Assembly: GCF_004216915.1 (NCBI RefSeq)
Contig: NZ_SGXD01000003.1
Span: forward strand, 434,001 to 498,000
Direction of reading: 5' to 3'
Source of the DNA: Motilibacter rhizosphaerae
GTDB lineage: Bacteria; Actinomycetota; Actinomycetes; Motilibacterales; Motilibacteraceae
DNA: 64,000 nt
The notes beneath the pieces are model-generated. The model was not told the DNA's origin and did not search any database. It was given only the letters and a program-made list of their open reading frames with translations. This document shows positions 16,481 to 25,146 of this stretch, in pieces. The position numbers were made by a program, and so were the translations under genes. Position 1 is the first letter of the stretch; each line of letters opens with the position of its first letter.

Positions 16481-17425
16481 TCAGCGCCAGGCGACCTCGG
16501 CGTCGAGGGTCGCGCCGTACCAGTGCTCGATGAGCTTGCGGGCGATCGAGACGCCCGGCGGGAGCAGCAGGCTGCCGTCGTCGACGGCCCGCCCCAGCTC
16601 CTCGCGGGTGACCCAGCGGGCCTGCTCGATCTCGGTCCGGTCCGCGTGCAGCTCGGTCGTGAGCGCCCGGCCGACGAAGCCGAGCATGATGCTCGCCGGG
16701 AAGGGCCAGGCCTGGCTGGCGAGGTAGACGACGTCGCCGACGCTCACGCCGACCTCCTCCGCCACCTCGCGGCGGACCGCCTGCTCCAGCGACTCCCCCG
16801 GCTCGACGAACCCGGCCAGGGTGCTGAAGCGCCCCTCGGGCCAGGAGGCCTGCCGCCCGAGCAGCAGGCGGTCGGCCTCGTCGACGATCGCCATGATCAC
16901 GGCGGGGTCCGTCCGCGGGTAGTGCTGCGTGCCGTCGGCCTCGCAGACGCGCACGTGGCCGCCGTCGGTGACGCGCGTCGGCGCGCCGCAGCGCGGGCAG
17001 TGCGTGTGCGTCGCGTGCCAGTTGGCGAGGGCGACGGCGTTGACGGCCAGCCCGACATCGCGGGCACCGAGCAGCGCACCGACGTCGCGCAGGCCGACCG
17101 CGCGCTCGTCGTCAGCGTCGTCAGCGCCGTCAGCGCCAGCATCGTCCGGCAGCAGGGCGTAGTACGCCACGTCTGCGTCGTCGAGCCCGAGGAACAGGCT
17201 GCGCTGCAGGGCTTCCTCGCGCGGTGCGACGAGCACGAGCGCGGGCGGGTCGCCGTCGACGAGGAAGCGGCCCTTCGGGAGCAGCCGCAGCACGCGGGTA
17301 CGCGGGTCGGCCCACCGCCGTTCCAGCTCCTCGGGCTGCGTGCGCAGGTGCGCCGAGCGGTCGAGGGCCGCACGGGAGAGCGGGAGGTCGAGGAACTCCT
17401 TGGCGGGGGGCAGGATCTCGGTCAC
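16481..17425 (-). CDS. nudC: NAD+ diphosphatase NudC
   Basis: The 314-residue Nudix hydrolase would cleave NADH to NMNH and AMP and may decap NAD-capped RNA. A zinc-ribbon segment CPRC (143-146) with C161 precedes the exact Nudix box G205-x5-E211-x7-REVAEEVG. The NADH-specificity motif SQPWPFPxS appears as SQAWPFPAS at about 238-246, with Pro replaced by Ala. Only three zinc-ribbon cysteines are visible. The GTG start overlaps the M20 peptidase stop by four bases (GTGA). A homologue lies close to uvrD2 and mrx1 in mycobacteria. Confidence 0.9.
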   Translation of the reverse strand: MTEILPPAKEFLDLPLSRAALDRSAHLRTQPEELERRWADPRTRVLRLLPKGRFLVDGDPPALVLVAPREEALQRSLFLGLDDADVAYYALLPDDAGADGADDADDERAVGLRDVGALLGARDVGLAVNAVALANWHATHTHCPRCGAPTRVTDGGHVRVCEADGTQHYPRTDPAVIMAIVDEADRLLLGRQASWPEGRFSTLAGFVEPGESLEQAVRREVAEEVGVSVGDVVYLASQAWPFPASIMLGFVGRALTTELHADRTEIEQARWVTREELGRAVDDGSLLLPPGVSIARKLIEHWYGATLDAEVAWR

Positions 17426-18810
17426 GCCTGCGCCGCCAGCTCGCTCCAGAAGTACGCCGCGGACTCCGCGCCCTTGAGCAGCATCTCGACGGGGACGTTC
17501 TCGTTCGGCGCGTGCTCCCGCGAGTCCGGCAGGCTCACCCCGAGGTAGACGAGGGGCGCCTCGAGGACGTCCTGCAGGTCGGCCTCCGGCCCGGAGCCGC
17601 CCTCGCGGGTGACGAGCACGTCCGTACCCCACGCGCGGGCCATCGCCCGGTGGAGTGCCTGCAGCGCAGGGGTTCCGAGCGGCGTGGCACAGGGGCGTAC
17701 GCCGTCGCCCTCCCACGTCAGCGTGACCGTCGCTCCTGCCGGCGCGGCGGCGTGCGCCCACGCCTCGACGGCGGCGCGCACCTGGTCGGGCTCCTGCGCG
17801 GCGACGAGCCGGAAGCTCAGCTTCGCGTGCGCCTCGCGCGGGATGATGGTCTTCGTGCCGGCGCCGGTGTGCCCGGCCCAGTAGCCGTTGACCTCCGCCG
17901 TGGGCCGCACCCACACCCGCTCCAGCGTCGACCACCCGGCCTCGCCGGCGGGCACGGTCGAGTGCGCGTCGGCCAGCCACTGCGCCTCGTCGTAGGGCAG
18001 GGCGGCGGTCATCGCCCGCTCCTCCTCGCCCGGCTCCAGCACGCTGTCGTAGAACCCGGGCACGGCCACGTGGCCCGACTCGTCGTGCAGCGTGGCGAGC
18101 ATGCGGGCGAGCGCGGTCGCCGGGTTGAGCACCGCGCCGCCGAAGCTGCCGGAGTGCAGGTCGACGTCGCGGGCGACGAGGTCCAGCTGGCAGGACACGA
18201 GTCCGCGCAGCCCGATCACCGTCGAGGGCACGTCCGCCCGCCACAGCCCGGTGTCCGACACCACGACGACGTCGCAGCGCAGCCGCTCGCGCTGGGCCCG
18301 GAGCAGGTCGACGAAGTGGGGCGAGCCGGACTCCTCCTCGCCCTCGACGAGCACCTTGACCGTGGCGGCCGGGGCGCTGCGGCCCGTGGCGGCGAGGTGG
18401 GCCCGCAGCCCGAGCAGGTGCATCGCGACCTGGCCCTTGTCGTCGGCCGCGCCGCGCCCGAGCAGCCGGCCGTCCACGACGACCGGGTCGTACGGCGGTG
18501 CGGTCCACTGCTCGAGGGGCTCGACGGGCTGCACGTCGTGGTGGCCGTAGACGAGGGCGACCGGGGCGCCGGCGTCGTCGGCGGGCCACTCGGCGTAGAC
18601 CGCGGGGAGCCCGGGCGTCTCCCAGACCTCGACGGTCGGGAAGCCGGCCTCCCGCAGCGCCGTGGCGAGCCACTCCGCGCTGCGCCGCACCTCGCCCGCG
18701 AGCGCAGGGTCTCCGGACTGGCTGGGGATGCGGAGCCACTCCTGGAGCCCCGCCAGCCACTGGTCGGCGTTGCTGTCGATGAAGGTCCGTACGTCCTGCG
18801 CCTCGTCCAC
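17422..18810 (-). CDS. M20-family dipeptidase
   Basis: The 462-residue metallopeptidase removes C-terminal residues from dipeptides or similar substrates with two zinc ions. Metal ligands and catalytic residues are seen in YGHHDVQP, GRGAADDKGQ, EGEEESGSP (general-base Glu) and DTGLW. The lid domain with a conserved His (DLHSGSFGG) is also present. GTG 18810 gives a length typical of the family; an ATG at 18849 would add residues not expected there, and neither has a strong ribosome site. It is co-transcribed with nudC (GTGA overlap) and divergent from the sensor kinase. Confidence 0.88.
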   Translation of the reverse strand: MDEAQDVRTFIDSNADQWLAGLQEWLRIPSQSGDPALAGEVRRSAEWLATALREAGFPTVEVWETPGLPAVYAEWPADDAGAPVALVYGHHDVQPVEPLEQWTAPPYDPVVVDGRLLGRGAADDKGQVAMHLLGLRAHLAATGRSAPAATVKVLVEGEEESGSPHFVDLLRAQRERLRCDVVVVSDTGLWRADVPSTVIGLRGLVSCQLDLVARDVDLHSGSFGGAVLNPATALARMLATLHDESGHVAVPGFYDSVLEPGEEERAMTAALPYDEAQWLADAHSTVPAGEAGWSTLERVWVRPTAEVNGYWAGHTGAGTKTIIPREAHAKLSFRLVAAQEPDQVRAAVEAWAHAAAPAGATVTLTWEGDGVRPCATPLGTPALQALHRAMARAWGTDVLVTREGGSGPEADLQDVLEAPLVYLGVSLPDSREHAPNENVPVEMLLKGAESAAYFWSELAAQA

Positions 18811-18856
18811 CCGCCCGACACTAGGCCAGTGCTGCCGGCGGCCCTCCACCGCCGCC

Positions 18857-18876
18857 GGGTGGGGGAAACCCCACCC
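18857..18876. promoter_or_regulatory. Inverted repeat in the M20/sensor-kinase divergent region
   Basis: GGGTGGGG and CCCCACCC (8-base perfect arms) are separated by GAAA. The repeat lies between the divergent starts, upstream of the kinase. It may be an operator or a hairpin in a leader; nothing else is recognised in this 120-base gap. Confidence 0.35.
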
Positions 18877-18933
18877 TGGTCCCGGCTGCCCGCCTCATGG
18901 TGGGAGGCACCTCGGGCTCCCTAGCCTCGGAGC

Positions 18934-20205
18934 ATGATCCCGGAACCCGCCCCGGAGCCCGCGCCCGCTCCGCGCGAGCGCCCCCCGCTCCTCGCGGCCG
19001 TCGCGCACGTCGCCCTCGACCCCTGGGTCGCGCTCGTCGGCTTCATCGTCGTCGTGGTGATGCTCAGCGTGTCCGCGGGACTGGTCGCGGCGTTCCTCCT
19101 CGGCCTGCCGCTCCTGGCCCTCACGCTGCTCGTCAGCGACCGGCTCGCGGCGGCGCAGCGGGCCCGGCTCGCCGCCGTGCTCGGCGTGGTCGTCCCCGCC
19201 CCCGCGCGGCCGGTCCCCCGCGCCCCCGGCCTCGTCGCCCGGGTCGGTGCCCGGCTGCGCAGCCGGGCGCAGTGGAAGCAGGTGGCGTACCACCTGTGCG
19301 CGCTGCCGGTGGCCCTGGTCGTCTCGCTGCTCCCCGTCGTGCTCGCCGGTGCCGGGGTCGCGCTCGTCAGCGTGCTCGGCTGGTCGACCCTGCTCGACCG
19401 CAGCCGCGTGGGCCTGCTCGACTCCGGCTGGCTGCTCGCCGCGTGGACCCTGCTCGGGCTGGTCGCGCTCGCCCTGGTCGTCCCCGCGGTGCGCCTGGCC
19501 GTCCTCGTCGACGTCGGGCTCGCCCGGGGGCTGCTCGGCGCTGACGACCGGGCCGCGCTCGTCGCCCGCGTCGACACGCTCGTGGAGTCCCGCGCCGGTG
19601 CCGTCGCCGCCGCCGACCTCGAGCGGCAGCGGATCGAGCGCGACCTCCACGACGGGGCGCAGCAGCGGCTCGTCTCGCTGGCGATGTCGCTCGGCCGGGC
19701 CCAGCACCAGCTCGACTCCGACCCCGAGCGCGCCCGGTTGCTGCTCGCCCAGGCCTCCGACGAGGCGAAGCAGGCGCTCGCCGAGATCCGCGACCTCGTC
19801 CGCGGGATCCACCCCTCGATCCTCACCGACCGCGGCCTCGAGGCGGCTCTCGGACCGGTGGCCGCCCGGCTGCCCGTGCCGGTCGTCCTCGACGTCGACG
19901 TGCAGCCGCGGCCGGCCGCGGACGTCGAGGGGGCGGCGTACTTCACCGTCGTCGAGGCGCTCACCAACGTCGCCAAGCACGCCGGCGCGAGCACCGCGGC
20001 CGTGACCGTGCGGCGCCGGGGCGACCGGCTGGAGGTCGAGGTGCGCGACGACGGCCGCGGCGGCGCCTCCGCCGACGGGGGTACGGGCCTGCGCGGCCTC
20101 GCCCAGCGCCTCGCCGCCGTCGACGGGACCCTCGCCGTCGAGAGCCCGCCAGGAGGCCCGACCGTCCTCACCGCCGTCGTCCCGTGTGGAGGTACGCCGT
20201 CATGA
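18934..20205 (+). CDS. Membrane sensor histidine kinase (HisKA_3/NarL type)
   Basis: The 423-residue kinase has four to five hydrophobic segments between residues 25 and 190. A dimerisation/phosphoacceptor helix ERDLHDGAQQR follows, with His239. The ATPase domain contains EALTNVAKHAGA (N-box) and DDGRGG/GTGLRGLAQR (G-boxes). Such kinases normally pair with a LuxR-type response regulator, but none is within the window. Instead the stop overlaps the next ORF by ATGA. No extracellular sensor domain is apparent, so it may sense membrane state (inference). Confidence 0.9.
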   Translation: MIPEPAPEPAPAPRERPPLLAAVAHVALDPWVALVGFIVVVVMLSVSAGLVAAFLLGLPLLALTLLVSDRLAAAQRARLAAVLGVVVPAPARPVPRAPGLVARVGARLRSRAQWKQVAYHLCALPVALVVSLLPVVLAGAGVALVSVLGWSTLLDRSRVGLLDSGWLLAAWTLLGLVALALVVPAVRLAVLVDVGLARGLLGADDRAALVARVDTLVESRAGAVAAADLERQRIERDLHDGAQQRLVSLAMSLGRAQHQLDSDPERARLLLAQASDEAKQALAEIRDLVRGIHPSILTDRGLEAALGPVAARLPVPVVLDVDVQPRPAADVEGAAYFTVVEALTNVAKHAGASTAAVTVRRRGDRLEVEVRDDGRGGASADGGTGLRGLAQRLAAVDGTLAVESPPGGPTVLTAVVPCGGTPS

Positions 20206-21035
20206 GCACGACCCTCCCCCCGGCACCCGCACCCGCGGCGCCCCCGCACCGCGCCCGGCAGCCCCTGCTGGTCGTGGGCCTGGTCGTCGCCGTCCTCGCG
20301 ACCGGGTGGGGCGCCTTCAGTCTCGCGAGCGTCATGGGCCGGCACGACGAGGTGAGCTACGGCACGGTGAGCGGATCGGGCACGATCCGCACCGTGCACG
20401 TGTCGGCGAGCGGGCTGTGCAACAGCTCGGTCTCCGTGCTCGGCCTCGGTGACGAGGACGGCGGCGGTCCGACTCGAGCCTCGCTGCGCTGGCACGACTT
20501 CTGGTCCTTCGGCCGCCCGCGCCACGACGTGCACCTCGACGCCGGAGGCACGCTGCAGGTGCACACGTCGTGCAGCTTCGCCGCCTCCTGGGGCCCCGAC
20601 AGCCGGCTCGTGCTGAGCGTCCCGCGCACCGCGGCCGTGAGCGTCAGCGGCGAGAGCGTGACGGTCGACCACATCTGGAACGACGTCCGCGTCTCCGCCG
20701 ACAGCGGCAGCGTGCACGTCACCAACGTGATCGGAGACCTCCATCTCTCCGCCGACTCCGGCTCCGTGCACGTCGAGAGCACGCGCGCGCAGACCGTCGC
20801 GGTCTCGGCCGACTCCGGCTCGGTGTCGGTCTCGCTGGACGCCCCGCCGACCGACGTCGAGGTCAGCGCGGACTCCGGCTCGGTGACGCTGCGGGTGCCG
20901 GCCAGCGAGGCGTACGCGGTGCGCGCCTCCGCCGACTCGGGCTCCACCCGCGTGACCGTGCCGACCGACTCGCGGTCGTCGCGGCACATCGACGTGAGCG
21001 CGAACTCGGGCAGCATCCGCGTGCTGCCGCGCTAG
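20202..21035 (+). CDS. Membrane-anchored beta-repeat protein (DUF4097-like)
   Basis: The 277-residue product has one N-terminal transmembrane helix (about 22-45) and a non-cytoplasmic domain. That domain contains six SADSGS/SANSGS repeats starting at residues 165, 183, 202, 222, 243 and 266. The spacing of 18-23 residues fits a stacked beta-helix of the DUF4097/adhesin-like kind. Two cysteines (about 73 and 124) might form a disulfide. It is translationally coupled to the kinase (ATGA, GGAGG upstream), which suggests it is the input or output partner of the kinase. Function unknown. Confidence 0.8.
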   Translation: MSTTLPPAPAPAAPPHRARQPLLVVGLVVAVLATGWGAFSLASVMGRHDEVSYGTVSGSGTIRTVHVSASGLCNSSVSVLGLGDEDGGGPTRASLRWHDFWSFGRPRHDVHLDAGGTLQVHTSCSFAASWGPDSRLVLSVPRTAAVSVSGESVTVDHIWNDVRVSADSGSVHVTNVIGDLHLSADSGSVHVESTRAQTVAVSADSGSVSVSLDAPPTDVEVSADSGSVTLRVPASEAYAVRASADSGSTRVTVPTDSRSSRHIDVSANSGSIRVLPR

Positions 21036-21098
21036 CCGCCCCTCAGCCGGGCTGGCGCTGGGGTCGCCCGCCGGCCGTGCTGCCGGGATGCTGGGCAG

Positions 21099-21938
21099 GT
21101 GAGCGACCGGCTGCGCCTGACGACCGCGAACCTCCTGCACGGCGTGGCCCCGCGGTCGGGCGCCCCTGACGCTGACGCGCTGCGGGCGGCGTACGGCCTG
21201 GTCGACGCCGACGTGCTGGCGCTGCAGGAGGTCGACCGGCACCAGCCCCGCTCGGGCGGGGTCGACCAGGCCGGGCTGGCCGCCGACGTGCTCGGCGCCG
21301 CGGACGTGCGCTTCGTGGCGACGGTGCGCGGCACACCGGGTCGGCGCAAGGACTGGTCACCGCTGCCGGTGCCCGCGGTGCCGCTGCCCGTGGCCCCGGT
21401 CGGCCCGGAGTACGGCGTCGCCCTCGTCTCCCGGCTGCCGGTGCTGCGCTGGGCCTCGATCGGTCTGCCGGGGGCGCCCCTCGGCCTGCCGCTCGTCGTG
21501 CCCGGGCCGAAGGGACGCCCGGTCGTCGTCCCGGTCGCCGACGAGCCGCGGGCGGCGCTCGCCGCCGTGGTCGAGACTGCCGCCGGACCGCTCAGCGTCA
21601 TCACCGCGCACCTGTCGTTCGTGCCCGGGTGGAACGCCTGGCAGCTGCGCCGCGTCGTGGCCTGGGCCCGGGCGGAGCTGCCCGGGCCGCGCGTGCTCCT
21701 CGGGGACCTCAACCTGCCGACCTCGCTGGCCGCCGCGGCCAGCGGGTGGCAGCGGCTGACGCGGGAGGCGAGCTGGCCGGCCGCCGCGCCGCGCGTCTCG
21801 CTCGACGGCGTGCTCGGCGACCGGGTCGGCGCCGGCGGCTGGCGCGTGGCCTCCTCGTGCTCGCACGCGCTGCCCGTGGGCGACCACGCGGCGCTCAGCG
21901 TGGAGCTGGTGCGGGCGCTCCCGCCGTCGCACGGCTGA
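21099..21938 (+). CDS. Endonuclease/exonuclease/phosphatase-family protein
   Basis: The 279-residue protein has the EEP fold signatures: TTANLLHG at the N-terminus, LQEVDRHQPRSG with the metal-binding Glu, LLGDLNLP with catalytic Asp/Asn, and VGDHAALSVEL with the terminal Asp-His pair. Members are Mg2+-dependent nucleases or phosphoesterases; the substrate is open. The GTG at 21099 is the start. The last 44 bases overlap the 3' end of adnB on the other strand. Confidence 0.88.
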   Translation: MSDRLRLTTANLLHGVAPRSGAPDADALRAAYGLVDADVLALQEVDRHQPRSGGVDQAGLAADVLGAADVRFVATVRGTPGRRKDWSPLPVPAVPLPVAPVGPEYGVALVSRLPVLRWASIGLPGAPLGLPLVVPGPKGRPVVVPVADEPRAALAAVVETAAGPLSVITAHLSFVPGWNAWQLRRVVAWARAELPGPRVLLGDLNLPTSLAAAASGWQRLTREASWPAAAPRVSLDGVLGDRVGAGGWRVASSCSHALPVGDHAALSVELVRALPPSHG

Positions 21939-24900
21939 GCAGCCGCTCCAGCTGCGCACGCCCGGGCAGCCGCGCGGGCCGCTCGACCTCGCCGGTGCGG
22001 ACGTGCACGAAGCTCGCGGTCACGGCCTCGGGTGCCAGCCCGTGCAGCTCGGCCCAGGCGAGCCGGTAGACCGCCAGCTGCAGCGGGTCCGCCGGCTCGC
22101 GGCCGGTCTTCCAGTCGACGACCTCGTCGCCGTCCGGCGTGCGGTAGACGGCGTCGATGCGCCCGCGCACGACGCGGCCGCCGAGCACCACCTCGAACGG
22201 CGCCTCGACGGCGTGGGGCGCCCGCTCGGCGTACGGCGTGGCGAGGAACGCGCGCTGCAGCTCCTCGAGCGGAGCGTCCAGCTCCAGCCCCTCGTCGGCG
22301 GCGCCCGGCAGGTCGTCGGCCGCCAGCAGCGGCTGCTGGGCGAAGCGCGCCTCCACCCAGGAGTGGAACGCGGTGCCGCGCCGAGCGGCCGCCACCGGCG
22401 GACGGGGTACGGGCCGGACGAGGTCCGCGGCCAGCCCCTGCGGGTCCTGCGCGAGCCGGAGCAGCTGCGTCGTCGAGAGCGTCGCCGGCAGCGGGACCTC
22501 CCGCACCGGCGTGCGCAGCCGCTCGAGCTCCGTGACGAGCAGCTCGAGGTCGCGGTCCCACCCGGCGACCACCTCGGCCTCGCGCGGGTCGAGCCCGTCG
22601 TCCGCTGCGTCCGCTCCCCCCTCGGCGAGCAGCGCGAGGACGTCGCCGGCCGCGCTGCGCCGCCGCTCGAGGGCGGCGGGCTCGAGCGGGGCCGGGAAGG
22701 TCCAGGCGCCCGTCCCCTGCTCGCGCAGGGGGTTGGCCTCGTCCGCCTCCGGGGGCTCCGCCCAGGCGGCCACCGTCCCTCCGCCGGCGAGGCAGTGCGC
22801 GCGCACCTCCTCGAGGTACGGCGACGGGCCGCGCGGCCGCTTCTGCGTCGGGCCCCACCAGGAGCCGCTGGCGATGAGCGTGCTGCGCGCGCGGGTCAGG
22901 GCGACGTAGCCCAGCCGGCGCTCCTCGACGAGCGAGGCCTCGCGCTCCGCGGCGACGTACGCGTCGATCTCCGGCCCGGTCAGCCCGTCGAGCGCGGGCA
23001 GGGTCGCGGCGTCCCCGCGCAGCGGCGTGGGGAGCACGCTCGAGGTGCTGGTCCAGCGCGCCCGCCCGCGCTTGGCCGGGAAGACGTCCTTGCTCAGGCT
23101 GGGCAGGACGACGACCTCCCACTCGAGCCCCTTGGACTTGTGCGCGGTCAGCAGCTTGACGGCGTCGGCGGTGCTGGGGGCGGTGGTGTCGAGCCCGCGG
23201 TCGAACTCGTCGGCGGCGCGCAGGAACGCGAGGAACGCGGTGGCCGAGGCCGCCCCGTCGAGGTCGACGAAGCGCGCGGCGACGTCGAGGAACGCCGACA
23301 GCGACTCCGCGCGCCCGGCGGCGACCGCCGAGGGGCTCGCGGCGAGCTCGACGTCGAGCCCGGTGAGCGCCGGGATCGCGGTGAGCACCTCGAGCAGCGG
23401 CTCCCCGAGGATGCGGCGCACCTGGGCGACCTCCGCCGCGAAGGCCGCGAACCGGGCGCGCGCCTCCGGGCTGTACGCCTGCTCCCCCGGGCTCTCCACC
23501 GCGTCGAGCAGGGCGACGACGTCGGCCGGGTCGACCCCGGAGACGGCCTCGGCGAGCGCGGCGTCCACGCGAGCGGTGCCGCTCGCCTCCTCGTCGGGCC
23601 CGCCGGCGACCGGCCGCACCAGCTGGCGGGCCCGTCGGCCGAGCAGCGCCAGGTCGCGCGGGCCGACCCGCCAGCGCGGTCCGGTGAGCAGGCGGACGAG
23701 CGCGGCGTTGGCCGTCGGCTCGGTCGCGAGCTCGAGCAGGGCGACGACGTCGGCGACCTCGGGCAGGGCCAGCAGCCCGCCGAGCCCCACGACCTCGACG
23801 GGCACGTCGCGCTCGGCCAGCGCCGCGTGCAGCGCGGCGAAGTCGCTGCGGGCGCGGACCAGGACGGCCACCTCCGCGGGCGGCGTCCCCGCGTCGAGGG
23901 CGGCGCGCACCTGGTCGGCGCACCAGGCGACCTCCTCGGCGTAGGTCCGGTGCAGCGCCACCACCGCCGTCCCCTGGCCCTGGCGCGCGGCGCACGGCTG
24001 CAACGGCTCCACCTGGTGGCGCACCTGGAGCGACCGCGCAAGGGAGTTGGCGAGCTCGAGCAGCCGGGAGCCGCTGCGGCGGTTCTCGACGAGGCTGTAG
24101 CGCGGCGCGGGCCGCCCGTCGCGGTCGGGGAAGTGCTCGGGGAACTCGTCGAGGTTGGCGACCGACGCGCCGCGCCACCCGTAGATCGCCTGGCAGGGGT
24201 CGCCCACCGCGGTGACGGGGTGGCCGCCGCCGAACGCGCCGGTGAGCATGCGCCGCTGCGCGACGGAGGTGTCCTGGTACTCGTCGAGGAGCACCACGGC
24301 GTAGCGCTCGCGCAGCGCCTCGCCCACCTCGGGGTGCCCCTCGGCCAGCCGCGCGGCGAGCGAGAGCTGGTCGCCGAAGTCGAGCAGCGCCCGGGCGGAC
24401 TTCTCCGCCCGGTAGGCCTCGACCAGCGTGGACAGCTCGAGCCGCGCCTGCGCGGTCTCGGCCAGCCCCAGCACCTTCCGGGTCTGCCGGGGTGCGGCGG
24501 CCACCTCGGCGATGAGGGCGCGGTCCTCGGCCCGCAGCTCCTCGAGCTCGACGAGGTGCTCGGCCAGCTCGCCGTCGAGGTCGAGCAGGTCCGTGACGAG
24601 CGAGGCCACCTGCTTGGTCAGCGCCAGGAACGGCCCGGGGGCACGGCGCACGACGCGCTCGGCGAGCTGGAAGCGCGTGGCGTCGGCGAGCAGGGCCGCA
24701 CGGGGCTCGACGCCGAGGCGCAGCCCGTGCTCGCGCACCAGCTCGCCGGCGAAGGCGTGGTAGGTCGAGATGGTCGGGGGCAGCTCGTCCGTGCCCTCGA
24801 TGCCCTCGCCTCGTTCGGACGTCCCGCTCGTGCGGCCGGCGGGGGGAGCGGAGGGGACCGGGGAGGGCGCCAGCCCGGCGCGCGCCAGCGCGGCGCGCAC

Positions 24901-25146
24901 CCGGGCGTCGAGCTCGGCGGCGGCCTTGTTGGTGAAGGTCAGGCCCAGCACCCGGCCCGCGGGCACCGCGCCCGTGCCGACGAGCCAGACGACCCGGGCG
25001 GCCATGACGGTGGTCTTGCCGCTCCCCGCACCGGCGACGACCACGCCGGGCGCGAGGGGCGCGGTGGCGGCCGCGAGCTGCGGCTCGCTGAAGGGCACGC
25101 CGAGCAGGTCGCGCAGCTGCTCGGGACGGCGCAGCGGCGCGCTCAC
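21895..25146 (-). CDS. adnB: AdnB-type helicase-nuclease subunit
   Basis: The 1083-residue UvrD/RecB-like protein forms one half of the actinobacterial AdnAB end-resection motor. Visible are Walker A AGAGSGKTT (39-46), Walker B LLDEYQDTSVAQ, GDPCQAIYGWRG (motif III), LTAHKSKGLEWEVV and YVALTRAR. A C-terminal RecB-type nuclease has GRIDAVYRTP and VDWKTGRE. The GTG 25146 overlaps the adnA stop (GTGA), so the two subunits are co-translated. The frame is open far upstream through adnA but that is only a shadow. Confidence 0.93.
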   Translation of the reverse strand: MSAPLRRPEQLRDLLGVPFSEPQLAAATAPLAPGVVVAGAGSGKTTVMAARVVWLVGTGAVPAGRVLGLTFTNKAAAELDARVRAALARAGLAPSPVPSAPPAGRTSGTSERGEGIEGTDELPPTISTYHAFAGELVREHGLRLGVEPRAALLADATRFQLAERVVRRAPGPFLALTKQVASLVTDLLDLDGELAEHLVELEELRAEDRALIAEVAAAPRQTRKVLGLAETAQARLELSTLVEAYRAEKSARALLDFGDQLSLAARLAEGHPEVGEALRERYAVVLLDEYQDTSVAQRRMLTGAFGGGHPVTAVGDPCQAIYGWRGASVANLDEFPEHFPDRDGRPAPRYSLVENRRSGSRLLELANSLARSLQVRHQVEPLQPCAARQGQGTAVVALHRTYAEEVAWCADQVRAALDAGTPPAEVAVLVRARSDFAALHAALAERDVPVEVVGLGGLLALPEVADVVALLELATEPTANAALVRLLTGPRWRVGPRDLALLGRRARQLVRPVAGGPDEEASGTARVDAALAEAVSGVDPADVVALLDAVESPGEQAYSPEARARFAAFAAEVAQVRRILGEPLLEVLTAIPALTGLDVELAASPSAVAAGRAESLSAFLDVAARFVDLDGAASATAFLAFLRAADEFDRGLDTTAPSTADAVKLLTAHKSKGLEWEVVVLPSLSKDVFPAKRGRARWTSTSSVLPTPLRGDAATLPALDGLTGPEIDAYVAAEREASLVEERRLGYVALTRARSTLIASGSWWGPTQKRPRGPSPYLEEVRAHCLAGGGTVAAWAEPPEADEANPLREQGTGAWTFPAPLEPAALERRRSAAGDVLALLAEGGADAADDGLDPREAEVVAGWDRDLELLVTELERLRTPVREVPLPATLSTTQLLRLAQDPQGLAADLVRPVPRPPVAAARRGTAFHSWVEARFAQQPLLAADDLPGAADEGLELDAPLEELQRAFLATPYAERAPHAVEAPFEVVLGGRVVRGRIDAVYRTPDGDEVVDWKTGREPADPLQLAVYRLAWAELHGLAPEAVTASFVHVRTGEVERPARLPGRAQLERLLSRATAGAPAPAPR

